Made by a program: the position numbers and the translations under genes
Shown here: in pieces, positions 44,937 to 56,700 of the stretch
Position numbering within the stretch: the stretch's first letter is position 1
How the letters are laid out: every line of letters starts with the position of its first letter
Notes under the pieces: model-generated
The model's input: the letters and a program-made list of their open reading frames with translations, nothing else
The model's database searches: none
What the model was told of the DNA's origin: nothing
Assembly (NCBI GenBank): GCA_021234155.1
Contig: JAJEKV010000012.1
Span: 5,647,789-5,711,788, forward strand
Reading direction: 5' to 3'
DNA length: 64,000 bases
Source: Isoetes taiwanensis
Taxonomy: Eukaryota > Streptophyta > Lycopodiopsida > Isoetales > Isoetaceae

Positions 44937-47083
44937 GAATACTATGGAAAAAGAGCAAACGAAGACAAATTATATTGAGCTTGAACAGTATTGGTATGGG
45001 TGAGCTAAGTTGACCAATGCATAAGTACCTTTTTGGGACATTAATTTATGTTGGTGAAAGAAAAAGATGGATGACAAATAATATAGAGCATGGACCTTCA
45101 TAGTGAAGGGAGCTAAAAAAACAAATGGATAGATACGTTTTGTGATGTCTATTTATGTTAATAGAAACTAACTATGCAGGTTGTGCATATTGAAAAAAGA
45201 AGGGATGGACGATTATCTCCAGAAGAGGAGGATAAACATAAGAAACTAGGACAGATAGTTGGTGGCCACATATTGAATGGTACTAAAATGCTGGGAATTC
45301 TCTAACTATAGAGCTGGTTCAATAATTTTAAACTTGTGGTGAAAACGTGGAACATGGAGAAAAAAGGCAAATATAAGATGTAGAAATATGGTGATATAGG
45401 AAAATTTGCTGAAAAATAAAAGGGAATAATGCTTATATAATGATGGAATCGATTTGGATCCTAAGTTGTAAGTTTAAGTATTGGAATGTGACCTAAAATT
45501 GCTAGATGCTTGCACATACAGATAAGGACCATTAGGTATATTATTTTAAACTATAGCATTTATCTATTTACGAAATTGGAGAAGAGTCTAAATGATAAAT
45601 GGAGAAAATAATGGAATTATGGATGGAGGCACCGTTCCGGCAGTCGCATGCCCCAAGAAGATATGCCATTAACTCACATTATATCTGGAAATATGCTGGA
45701 CCTGGAGAATGCTTTTGGCGCCAAAGAAAACCAGCCGGAAGAATTTATGAGAAGGTGGATACTTATACCAAAGAGGGCTACGAAAAGAAGGTATTTGGCT
45801 CTCTAAGAACTCTGTTTGTGTTGCGGATTGAAAGCATAATGCCAAAAGGAGTGTATGAACGACATCCTGGCAAGAAGAGTAAAGCACAGCAGGCCGGAAA
45901 TCTTCCCTTTAAGAGGAATGCTAAGCCAAGTTTTGCTGGGAAGCATATTACAAAAGGATTGAAGCAGGGCGCTGGTGAAAGGAGCGAACCATACCAGGTC
46001 TATTATACTCTTACCTCAATGTGATTCCTGAATTTCAAAAAACGTGGTAAGAAAAGCCATGAATAGGGCTGAAAAAATATGCTGAATCTACATCTTATTC
46101 TCTTAAGTTAACTGATATTGAGAATAGATAGGAGTAGAATAGGTTTATAATGCTGGTTACTACTTAAAGCTGGACTAATAGAATATTTGAAGGTATATTT
46201 TACTGTTCTGGCCGCCTCAAATGGTTAGATGATTATCCAGATTCTTATGGCTGTGGTAAGCAGCCAACAGTGAACAGATATGCTGAAAATTGTCTTGAAA
46301 CAAGTATTATCTTTTTGCATACTTCACTATGAAATTGACCCATAATACTTTGGGATTCTCTAGGTGAAGGGCGAAGAGCCAAGATATCTAACTGCTTACC
46401 TGTCATCCCTTATACTATTACCAAGATTATTGCTAACTAGTATATTGGTTGGATGCAGGTAACCCAGATATCTTCTCCTTGGAGTTCTCTTTTGTATTTT
46501 CAGAGGTCATTATGAAGTCAAAGATCTTAGGCGGCGATTGAAGATCGAGCATTAAATGTTGCCAAAGATTTTTGGGTTCCATATGAATATATTTGGTGAG
46601 ATCATTCTAGATTGTGGGATAAATGAGTTTTCCCGCCAAATGATAATCAAGCAAACTACAAAGAATTAAAGTTCATAAGCTACATTTGAAAGTATTTTCC
46701 AAAAAAGAAGAACCATAGAAGCTTTAAAAAATGAATAATTTAACATGTTTATATGAAATATTTCAGAAAAATGCTTGTTGACTTGTTTAAAACAATTATG
46801 GTCTTGTTAGATATGATAAACTTTGAGATGCTTAAAGATTGATTTGTTAAGTTAAATATCCTACTTGCGTACTATTTAAACTATGTTTACATGAAATAGA
46901 TGTGGCTAAAAAAACTGAATTAAATAATTCCTAAAAATGTTAATGAAAAGAATAAAATTATGACTGTGGCCTAGTTTAAAACTAGGAAGGATATTTATGT
47001 AACGTTTACATCATAGATGGAACAATATTTTTGTTATTAAACAAAATAATGTGAAGTTTTGATGTAAATATGAATAAGAAGAA
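44937..47083 (+). repeat. Partial tandem copy (5' 2.1 kb) of the Penelope-like unit
   Basis: Matches 38365-40509. It contains the 5' ORF but stops at aagaagaa, where GAA-rich flanking sequence resumes. Differences from copy 1 cluster at CTG/CAG and are otherwise rare, so the two copies arose together or recently. Confidence 0.9.
45599..46024 (+). CDS. Unknown 5' ORF of the Penelope-like element, copy 2
   Basis: 141 codons, basic and aromatic: MEKIMELWMEAPFRQSHAPR, then SHYIWKYAGPGECFWRQRKP, KGVYERHPGKKSKAQQ and GKHITKGLKQGAGERSEPYQ. The basic C-terminal half suggests nucleic-acid binding. I recognise no domain. Presence in both copies supports it as a true part of the element, although a first exon of a longer spliced gene is also possible. 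Confidence 0.5.
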   Translation: MEKIMELWMEAPFRQSHAPRRYAINSHYIWKYAGPGECFWRQRKPAGRIYEKVDTYTKEGYEKKVFGSLRTLFVLRIESIMPKGVYERHPGKKSKAQQAGNLPFKRNAKPSFAGKHITKGLKQGAGERSEPYQVYYTLTSM

Positions 47084-47465
47084 GAAAATGAATAGAAGAT
47101 TGGAAGAACGGAAGATTAGAAGGAAGAAACCAATGATTGGAAGATCATTGGAAGAAGAAGGAGGAGGATTCGATTCATACTAATAAGAGGCGAAATGGAT
47201 TGAAGAAAAACAAGGATGGAAAGAAGAGGAGGATAGAAATGGGATGGATTGAAAACAAACAAGAAAAAACAAGAAGCCCTAAATCTATCAAACAACAAGC
47301 CTAATTCAAAAATAGAGTTGATTGATCCATTGAAATACCTTTGGATGCTTGCTTGAAGCTTGGAAAGGACCGCAAGGATGATCCGCCAAAAAATCGCCAC
47401 GCAAAAAACGCCCCTCCAGGCCGCTTAGAACCAAAAACTAGGCGGGCGGAAAAGCCGCTTTCGAT
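47084..47465. other. GA-rich flank of the Penelope insertion
   Basis: Purine-rich host sequence (gaagaa and ggaagat motifs), the probable continuation of the GAA target, then GC-rich sequence. A minus-strand ORF here is a by-product of the purine bias. Confidence 0.5.
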
Positions 47466-47850
47466 AAAAAGTTACAGACGTCGTTGAACGACGTCGTGAG
47501 GTCGTTTAACGACGTCTGCAATAGTCGTTAAACGACGTCTATAACGACGTCTTTGTGTTAAACGACGTGCCCTTTTTTTTTATTAAGTTATAATTATAAG
47601 TTATTATTATAATTATAATTATTATACAAAGAAGGATTGTTACCCAAAGGAGGGTCACATTTATGCAAGAATCTAACTCGTGAAGTCGCTCTTGAACAGA
47701 TGTTGAAAGTCCGGTTTGCCTCCACCTCCGCATATTTTTGTGATAGAAAATGTAGAAATCAAACTCAAATTTTTATCTTTCAAATTTTATCCATTATAGT
47801 CGTTAAACGACGCCTATAACGACGCCTTTGTGTTAAACGACGCGCCCTTT
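47466..47850. repeat. Right subterminal repeat cluster
   Basis: Two groups, 47474-47570 and 47797-47848, each with gtcgttaaacgac and the phrase tataacgacg followed by tctttgtgttaaacgacg or cctttgtgttaaacgacg. The second group looks like a variant (gtc to gcc) of the first. Confidence 0.7.
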
Positions 47851-48868
47851 AAACATCTCCTGCAAAAAATCAATTTATTAAACATTTCAAAATCGATTTC
47901 TTAAACCAACATCTGCACACCTTTCATATTGCTGCCAACCCTACATTAAGAACACTTGCAAACCGATTCACGACACCATCCCCAAGTCCACAATACAATA
48001 AAATTTATTAAAATTGAACCTCGAAAAGCCGGAGAGAACTATACATAGCCATAAGGGGTAGGAACCTGAATACAACAAGTCGTGGAGGCAAATCGCTTTG
48101 TTCCGATACTTACCGAGCCCGCAAACCCTTTCAACAATTCCCGCCACAAGCAAAAGTTAATTATCCTTTCAATATCGATTGAAAAAGTTATTTATGTTAC
48201 TTACGCAATCATGCCCCCGTAAGGTTCTTAGGTTCAAAACGCATTCATAGTTTCACATTTTCGATTGTGTTTTGACCCGTATGACAAACCGATATCGTTG
48301 GCCAGAGCCCATCACCGCAAGTTAAAATAGGAATGTAATGAATTGAAATTTGAAATGTCAAGTGCACACACAGTTCAATCCTTACAATTGCAATTGATGG
48401 TGAATTTGACGAAATGCGGCTCCATGTGACACATCCATTCCAAAGATTATAGTTGGCTCCTCGAGACCTTTGGAAGACCACGACGAAATTCCATCGATAA
48501 CATCAGATTATATCCTCCACACTACAGCTTGAAAGTAAGTCTTCGCCAATGAACAGGGAGCCATTATGGGGTACCAAGTGAGTTACCTTGGCATTAATTT
48601 TCAAAGCCACATTCGTCAAGTAATCGATCATTTATATTACGGGAGGAACTATACAATCGATTAACAACTCCAACGCCCGATGTAAATGTTTGTTAAACGC
48701 CCCCCAAAAACATCTCTCTCGCATAAGTATGCATTGCATCTTCCTTCAGAAACTACATATAAAAGGAATCAAACCATTACACAAAGATAGAGATCAGTCT
48801 TTTCTGAGGTAGAATGCATAGAATAAACTCGTGGCTCTTTTAATGAGATTTTAAAGCATTGAACATCA
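47851..48868. other. No recognisable gene
   Basis: Moderately AT-rich; short minus-strand ORFs at 47968-48153 and 48245-48481 carry no known motif. Confidence 0.5.
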
Positions 48869-49110
48869 TTGAAACTTTGTGAATATCGATGGGGAGGAAA
48901 TCAACATGATGCTATTGGTAACAATGATACGTATAACAAGGAATCAGGTGAGAATGATAGTTGGGGAATTGCATCAAATGGAAATGACAGATGGGGAGGA
49001 GGCAACTCGATGCCAATGATTCTTGGGGTATTGCTTCCAATGAAACTCACACATCCGAGAGCGATAATAATGGAGCACTAGTTGGCAATGATTACTTATG
49101 TATTTTATCT
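48869..49110 (+). pseudogene. WG-repeat coding fragment
   Basis: In frame are RWGGNQ, NDSWGIASN and DRWGGGN; after a one-base frame change there is a second NDSWGIASN followed by an S/N/E-rich tail. Four WG dipeptides in about 70 residues, spaced by N/D/S-rich linkers, are the hallmark of Argonaute-binding hooks such as those in plant Pol V and SPT5-like proteins. There is no ATG (the listed start is a TTG), so this looks like an internal exon or a captured gene fragment. Function is inferred from the motif alone. Confidence 0.4.
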
Positions 49111-49469
49111 ATCCTTCTTTATCTATCCACTTAGATTTCTCTCCATCCTTGTTTATCTATCCACTTTAATAAACCAGACTTGTGCACCATTGAGCTTCAC
49201 TTGCATACTTTCATACTAAATCAAGCTTGCCAATCACTTCACCATGATCAGAAAGTGGCAAACATATGGCTCACCAAAGTTGCTCTTCTCGCATACAATC
49301 TACACAAGGCATGCCCAAATACAAACCATGCAAAGTCTGCAAGAAGAGCTTTTGATTTGCCATATTCTCTCGCATGATCACATACAACTTCATATATGGT
49401 TGCAACCTCTTCATAGATTATCGCTAAGGGTTTTGGACACGTACCTTCGTGGTTCAACGACGCCTCACC
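49111..49469. other. No recognisable gene; left edge of the tandem array
   Basis: Contains one more ggttcaacgacgcc core (49451-49464), like the subterminal repeats, immediately before the first array unit. Confidence 0.5.
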
Positions 49470-50320
49470 TTGAATTTCGAGTTCCCTGTGGCCTTGGGGA
49501 GAGGAAATTTGGGGCAAGCAGCCTCCTGAGGGATTTTAGGGTCCGCGCCTCAAGGCCAACACCCCAACTCCACTTCAAGACACGGCAAGAAGGTCCCGGC
49601 CGATCGACAAGGAGAGGGCCTCCAAACGTAAACCCCCGTGGGTTGCCGTGCTCTATAAAGGGTTTACGTTTTGGGGCCGAGTCCTAGTCTGCTGCACTTG
49701 GGACCTGGCCGAGAAGCGAGCCGAGAATACGGAGCAAGGGAACCGACGGAGCGAGTTTGGGCCTTTCCTCCTCCCGATGTGGCAAGTAGAAGTCGGGGGC
49801 GCTTTTGCGGGCAAGACATTCGTAAATTCGCAATTAATGCATTGCACGAAAATAAATTCGTTTTTGCCAGCCGATCCCTAATTCATCTCCAGCACACACC
49901 CCAATTTTTTCGAATTTTCGGAGAAGGTCTAGGTCAAAGGGTTAGCATTAGAACGGTCGGGCAGCCCGCTGCGTAGGCAACCGAAATGCACCCTTCCCCA
50001 AGTCAAACGAGGCCAGGACCTTGCGGGATCCCTCACAAGAGGGGAGAGTCCCACCCCGTGAGGCGGGATCCAAAAAGTTCCCCGAGGCAGCCCTTCCTCG
50101 CGCCGCCCCGGGCTGCACGCTAATGACCACCCTCCCCCGAGCCCCCTTCCCTATCCCACCGTTGATCCTCCGCTCAGGGCCCCTCTTCTGAAGGTCCAAA
50201 AGATTCCAGATCGGGTCCGAGAACTTGTCAAACCGCTGGCGCCCCGATGTCGGCCTTGTAGAAACCGCGACTGCTTTTGTCGTTCGCACCGGGATGCTCC
50301 GAAATGGCAAATAGACCCCG

Positions 50321-50752
50321 TGATATGTAGCAAAATAACGAGGGGTTCTAGGGGATTTGATATAGATATAATTCTTGAAACCATAGACCATATCCCTAAA
50401 ACAATTCAATGGGTTATTATAAAAAAAACATAGATTTAAGATAAAAAATAGTCACATTAGCTCACCGGTTAGATTGGTTAAAGTCGTCAGATTAGGACAT
50501 TGAGTTATTTTGGTAGAGGTTCAATCCCCGTATTTCATATTCTAAAAGCTTAAGCAAAAACCGTATAGAGGCTCGATATACCATCAAAACCTTAGGCAAA
50601 CTCAGATTCGACATCTTAAAATCATAGGCCCCTAATCATAATTGAGCATAATCGAAACGAGAGGTGTCCGAAGCTCCAACATACGACCGGGGAGTAGGAT
50701 TGATGATCCGGCGATCGCGGTAGTCCAGGTGCACCTCGCTTAGAATATGTAG
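50321..50752 (+). mobile_element. SINE-like insertion in the first array unit
   Basis: 432 bp present only in this unit, between atagaccccg and caaatcgtccgaatgg, which adjoin directly in the others. Inside, tagctcaccggttagattgg resembles the pol III A box and aggttcaatcccc matches the B box, about 50 bp apart. The insert starts and ends with atatgtagc. The tRNA-like part does not fold into a full cloverleaf. A tRNA-derived SINE is the likely reading. Confidence 0.5.
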
Positions 50753-53700
50753 CCAAATCGTCCGAATGGCTTAAATTACCCTAGGGAGCAAGTTACACGG
50801 TCGGTTTTGGCGAAAGAAGGAAACACTCACGCCCTCCACGACAAGATCCCGCATGCACATCCTAGGCCAATTGACTACGAGTGTGATGGAAGTGAGCTAC
50901 TTTGGCGCTTCTTGGAGTTCGGTGGTCTTCCGCCACCTTAACTTGGTCCCCTGTGGCAATGTCGACGCTCGAGTCCATTGGCAGAGTCGATCAAAGATTC
51001 CCGAGAGCTTGAGGTCGCCTCGGCCCGGCCCCTGTGGCCTTGGGAGAGGGAAATTTGGGGCAAGCAGCCCTCGAGAGGGATTTTAGGGTCCAAGCGCTCT
51101 CGCCAACACCCCAACCCCACTTCAAGACACGCAGGCAAGGTCCCTACCGACCGACAAGGAGAGGGTTCCCAAACGTAAACCCCGTGGGTTGCCGTGCTCT
51201 AGAAGGGTTTACGCTTTGGGGCCGCAGTCCCGGTCTGCTGCACTTGGGACCTGGCCGAAGCGGCAGCCCGAGAATACGGAGCAAGGGGAACCCGGACGGA
51301 GCGGAGTTTGGGCCTTTCCTCCTCCCCGGCGTGGCAAGTAGAAGTCGGGGGCTTTTGCAATGGCAAGACATTCAGAATTCGCAATTAATGCATTGCACCT
51401 AAAATAAATTCCGCTTTTGCCGGGATCCCTAATTCATCTCCAAAGACACGCCCAATTTTGAATTTTCGAGAAGGTCTAGGTCAAAGGGTTAAGATTAGAA
51501 CGGTCGGGGCAGCCCGCTGCGGGGGCAACCGAAGGCACCCTTCCCCAAGTCAAACGAGGCCAGGACCTTGCGGGGATCCCTCACAAGAGGGGAGAGTCCT
51601 GGACCCGAGGCGGGATCCAAAAAGTTCCCGGCAGGCCCTTCCCCGGCAAATGGCCTCCCGCGACGCTAATGACCACCCTCCCGGCGGTTCCCCTATCCGG
51701 CCGTTGGATCCTCCGCTTCGGGGCCCCCTCTTCGAAGGTCCAAAAGATTCCAGATCGGTCCGGAGAACTTGTCAAACCGCTGGGCCCCGATGTCGGCCTT
51801 GTAGAAACCGCCTTTGTTTTGTCGCTTCGAGCACCGGGATGCTCCTAATGGCAAATAGACCCCCGCCAAATCGTCCTAATGGCGAAATTACCCTAGGAGC
51901 AAGTTACACGGTCGGTTTTATGAAAGAAGGAAACACTCACGCCCTCCACGACAAGATCCCGCATGCACATCCTAGGCCAATTGACTACGAGTGTGATGGA
52001 AGTGAGCTACTTTGGCTTCTTGAGTTCGGGTGGTCTTCTGCCACGAAACTTGGTCCCTGTGGCAATGTCGACGCTCGAGTCCATTGGCAGAGTCAGATCG
52101 CGATTCCCGAGAGCGGAGGTCGCCCGTCCCGTCCCCGTGGGCCTTGGGAGAGGAAATTTGGGGCAAAAGCGCAGCCCGAGGGGATTTTAGGGTCCAAGCT
52201 CAAGCGCCAACACCCCCAACCCCACTTCAAGACACCCCCAAAGGTCCCGCCGAACCGACAAGGAGAGGGCCTCCAAACGTAAACCCCGTGGGTTGCCGTG
52301 CTCTAGAAGGGTTTACGCTTTGGGGGCCGAGTCCTGGTTCATTGCACTTGGGACTGGCCGGAAGCGGCCGGTGAGAATACGGAGCAAGGGAAGGGGAACC
52401 GACGGAGCGGAGTTTGGGCCTTTCCTCCTCCCGATGTGGCAAGTAGAAGTCGGGGGCTTTTGCAAAGGGCAAGACATTCGTAAATTCGCAATTAATGCAT
52501 TGCACGAAAATAAATTCCGTTTTTGCCGGTAGGGATCCCTAATTCATCTCCAAAGACACGGCCCAATTTTTCGAATTTTCGGAGAAGGTCTAGGTCAAAG
52601 GGTTAGCATTAGAACGGTCGGGCAGCAGCCGCTTGTAGGCAACCGAGCCGGCACCCTTCCCAAGTCAAACGAGGCCAGGACCTTGCAGGGATCCCTCACA
52701 AGAGGGGAGAGTCCAGGACCCGTGAGGCGGATCAAAAAGTTCCCGAGGCAGCCTTCTGGCGGCCCCCGGGGCTGCGCTAATGACCACCCTCCCGGAGCCC
52801 GGCCCCTATCCGACCGTTGGATCCTCCGCTCAGGGCCCCTCTTGGGAAGGTCCAAAAGATTCCAGATCGGTCCGGGAGAACTTGTCAAACCGCGGGGCGT
52901 CCTGATGTCGGCCTTTGTAGAAACCGCCTTTATTTTGTCGTTGGGCACGCGGGATGCTCCGGAATGGCAAATAGACCCCTTGAATCGTCCGGAATGGCGA
53001 AATTACCCCTAGGGAGCAAGTTACACCTGGTCGGTTTTATGAAAGAAGGAAACACTCCGCCCTCCACGACAAGATCCCGCATGCACATCCTAGGCCAATT
53101 GACTACGAGTGTGATGGAAGTGAGCTACTTTGGCGCTTCTTGGAGTTCGGGTGGTCTTCCCCACGGAACTTGGTCCCGAGGCAATGTCGGCGTTCTGAGT
53201 CCATTGGCGAGTCAGAATCGCGATTCGGGCCGGAGGTCGCCCGTCCGGCCCCTGGGCCTTGGGAGAGGAAATTTAGGGCAAGCAGCCTCGAGGATTTTAG
53301 GGTCCGCGCTCAAGGCGTCAACACCCCAACCCCACTTCAAGACACGAGCAAGGTCCGGCCGAATCGACAAGGAGAGGGCCTCCAAACGTAAACCCCGTGG
53401 GTTGCCAAGGGCTCTAGAAGGGTTTACGTTTTGGGGTTGAGTCCCGGGTCCTGATACATTGCACTTGGGACCTCGGGCCGCAGCGGCACTGTGGTGAATA
53501 CGGAGCAAGGGGAAACGGACGGAGCGGAGTTTGGGCCTTTCCTCCTCCCGATGTGGCAAGTAGAAGTCGGGGGCGCGCTGGCAAGACATTCAGAATTCGC
53601 AATTAATGCATTGCACGAAAAATAAATTCCGGTTTTGCCGGTAGGATCCCTAATTCATCTCCAGCACACGCCCAATTTTCGGAATTTTCTGAGAAGGTCT

Positions 53701-56700
53701 AGGTCAAAGGGTTAGCATTAGAACGGTCGGGGCAGCCCGCTGCGGGCAACCGAGCCGCACCCTTCCCCAAGTCAAACGAGGCCGTGGACCTTGCGGGGAT
53801 CCCTCACAAGAGGGGAGAGTCCGACCCGAGGAGGGATCAAAAAGTTCCCCGGTGGCAGCCCTTCCCGGCAACGCCCCCGGGGCTGCACGCTAATGACCAC
53901 CCTCCCCTGAGCCCTGTTCCCCTATCCCACCGCTGGATCCTCCGCTCAGGGCCCTCTTCGGGGAAGGTCCAAAAGATTCCAGACGGTCCGGAGAACTTGT
54001 CAAACCGCTGGGCGTCCCGATGTCGGCCTTTGTAGAAACCGCCTTTGCTTTGTCGTCGCAACAGGGATGCTCCGAATGGCAAATAGACCCCGCCAAATCG
54101 TCGGAATGGCAAATTACCCTAGGGAGCAAGTTACACTCCTCGGTTTTGCGAAAGAAGGAAACACTCACGCCTCCACGACAAGATCCCGCATGCACATCCT
54201 AGGCCAATTGACTACGAGTGTGATGGAAGTGAGCTACTTTGGCTTCTTGGAGTTCGGGTGGTCTTCCGCCACGGAACTTGGTCCTCGTGGCAATGTCGAC
54301 GTTCCCGAGTCCATTGGCAGTCGATCAGCGATTAGGAGAGCGGAGGTCGCCGTCCGGCCCCGGGGCCTTGGGAGAGAAATTTGGGGCAACCAGCCGACCT
54401 GGGAGGATTTTAGGGTCCAAGCTCAAGCGTCCAACACCCCAACCCCACTTTAAGACACGAGCGCAAAGGTCCCTACCGACCGACAAGGAGAGGGCCTCCG
54501 AAACGTAAACCCTGTGGGTTGCCAGGCTCTAGAAGGGTTTACGTTTTGGGGCGGAATCCTAGTCTGCACTTGGGACTGGACCGAGAAGCAGCTGTAGAGA
54601 ATACGGAGCAAGGGGAACCGACGGAGCGGAGTTTGGGCCTTTCCTCCTCCCGATGTGGCAAGTAGAAGTCGGGGGCTTTTGCAGCTGGCAAGACATTCAG
54701 AAATTCGCAATTAATGCATTGCACGAAAAATAAATTCGGTTTTTTTGCCGGCGGGATCCCTAATTCATCTCGGCAAAGACACGCCCAATTTTCGAATTTT
54801 CGGAGAAGGTCTAGGTCAAAGGGTTAGCATTAGAACGGTCGGGCAGCCGTTCGCGAGGCAACCGAAAGCTGGCACCCTTCCCCAAGTCAAACGAGGCGGG
54901 ACCTTTGCGGGGATCCCCTCACAAGAGGGGGGGAGAGTCCTGACCCGTGAGGCGGGATCCAAAAGTTCCCGAGGCAGCCCCTTCCGGCGCTCCCGGGGCT
55001 GCGCTAATGACCACCCTCCTGGCCGGTTCCCCTATCCGACCGTTGGATCCTCCGCTCGGGGCCCCTCTTCGAAGGTCCAAAAGATTCCAGATCGGTCCGA
55101 GAACTTGTCAAACCGTGGGCGCCCCGGATGTCGGCCTTGTAGAAACCGCCTTTGTTTTGTCGTTCGCACGCGGGATGCTCTAATGGCAAATAGACCCTGC
55201 CAAATCGTCCGAATGGCGAATTACCCTAGGGAGCAAGTTACACCTGGCCGGTTTTGCGAAAGAAGGAAACACTCACGCCCTCCACGACAAGATCCCGCAT
55301 GCACATCCTAGGCCAATTGACTACGAAAGTGTGATGGAAGTGAGCTACTTTGGCGCTTCTTGAGTTCGGGTGGTCTTCTGCCCGCGGAACTTTGGTCCCT
55401 GTGGGCAATGTCGACGCTCGAGTCCATTGGCGAGTCGATCGCGATTCGAGAGCCGAGGTCGCCTCACCGGCCCCGTGGCCTTGGGAGAGGAAATTTGGGG
55501 CAAGCAGCCCGGAGGGATTTTAGGGTCCAAGCTCAAGGCCAACACCCCCAACCCCATTCTCAAGACCGCGCCGCAGGTCCCTACGACCGGACAAGGAGAG
55601 GGCCTCAAACGTAAAACCCCGTGGGTTGCCGTGCTCTAGAAGGGTTTACGTTTTGGGGGCGAGTCCTGGTCTGTTGCACTTGGGACCTGGCCGAGAAGCG
55701 CTGTTCGAGAATACGGAGCAAGGGAACCGACGGATGGAGTTTGGGCCTTTCCTCCTCCGATGTGGCAAGTAGAAGTCGGGGGCTGGTGCTGGCAAGACAT
55801 TCAGAAATTCGCAATTAATGCATTGCACGAAAATAAATTCCGGTTTTTGCCGATCCCTAATTCATCTCCAAAGACACGGCCCAATTTTCGAATTTTCGAG
55901 AAGGTCTAGGTCAAAGGGTTAGCATTAGAACGGGTCGGGGCAGCCCGCTGCGGCAACCGAAATGGCACCCTTCCCAAGTCAAACGAGGCCAGGACCTTGC
56001 AGGATCCCCCTCACAAGAGGGGAGAGTCCGGACCCCGTGAGGCGGGATCCAAAAAGTTCCCCGGGCAGCCCTTTCCGGCAGCGCTCCCCCCGGCTGCACG
56101 CTATCGACCACCCTCCGGGCCCTGCCCCTATCCGACCGCTGGATCCTCCGCTTCGGGGCCCCTCTTGGGGAAGGTCCAAAAGATTCCGTGATCGGTCCCG
56201 AGAACTTGTCAAACCGCGGAAGCCCCGATGTCGGCCTTGTAGAAACCGCCTTGTTTTGTCGATTCGCACCGGGATGCTCGAGAATGGCAAATAGACCCCG
56301 CCAAATCGTCCGAATGGCGAAATTACCCTAGGGAGCAAGTTACACGGTCGGTTTTGCGAAAGAAGGAAACACTCCGCGCCCTCCACGACAAGATCCCGCA
56401 TGCACATCCTAGGCCAATTGACTACGAGTGTGATGGAAGTGAGCTACTTTGGCGCTTCTTGGAGTTCGGGTGGTCTTCCTCCACGGAACTTGGTCCCGAG
56501 GGCAATGTCGGCGTTCCGAGTCCATTGGCCCGAGTCAGATCAGCGATTCCCGAGGCGGAGGTCGCCGTCCCGATCCCTGGGCCTTGGGGAGAGGAAATTT
56601 GGGCAAGCGACCTCGGGGATTTTAGGGTCCGCCTCTCAAGGCGTCAACACCCCAACCCCACTTCAAGACCACGGGCGCAAGGTCCCGCCGAATCGACAAG

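Larger units (their letters stand above)
38365..47083 (+). mobile_element. Penelope-like element with partial tandem copy
   Basis: The full unit is 38365-44936; its first 2.1 kb recur at 44937-47083 in the same direction, giving a pseudo-LTR layout typical of Penelope-like elements. The unit has an unknown 5' ORF, a second unknown protein, and an open RT of 699 codons. It shows no LTR termini, primer binding site, protease or integrase. Insertion is in a GAA microsatellite. The RT motifs (see 42713) point to the Naiad/Chlamys part of the Penelope tree rather than to LTR or LINE elements. Confidence 0.75.
32686..47850. mobile_element. CACTA-like composite region carrying other sequences
   Basis: Both ends hold clusters of GTCGTTnAACGAC-type subterminal repeats (32686-33115 and 47466-47850), as in CACTA transposons, and the same repeats recur at 60181-60295. 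Inside are an AT-rich zone, a kinase-like gene, tandem repeats and a nested Penelope-like element. No CACTA terminal pentamer is visible at 32686, and no transposase lies inside. The outer boundaries and the claim that this is a single element are inference. Confidence 0.45.

Noticed and set aside
38365-47083. Reading the 2.1 kb direct repeats as LTRs of an LTR retrotransposon
   Set aside because: There is no TG...CA terminus, primer binding site, protease or integrase, and the RT is Penelope-like. A tandem partial copy explains the repeats.
50430-50545. A functional tRNA gene
   Set aside because: A and B boxes are present, but the D, anticodon and acceptor stems do not pair, so a tRNA-derived repeat is more likely.
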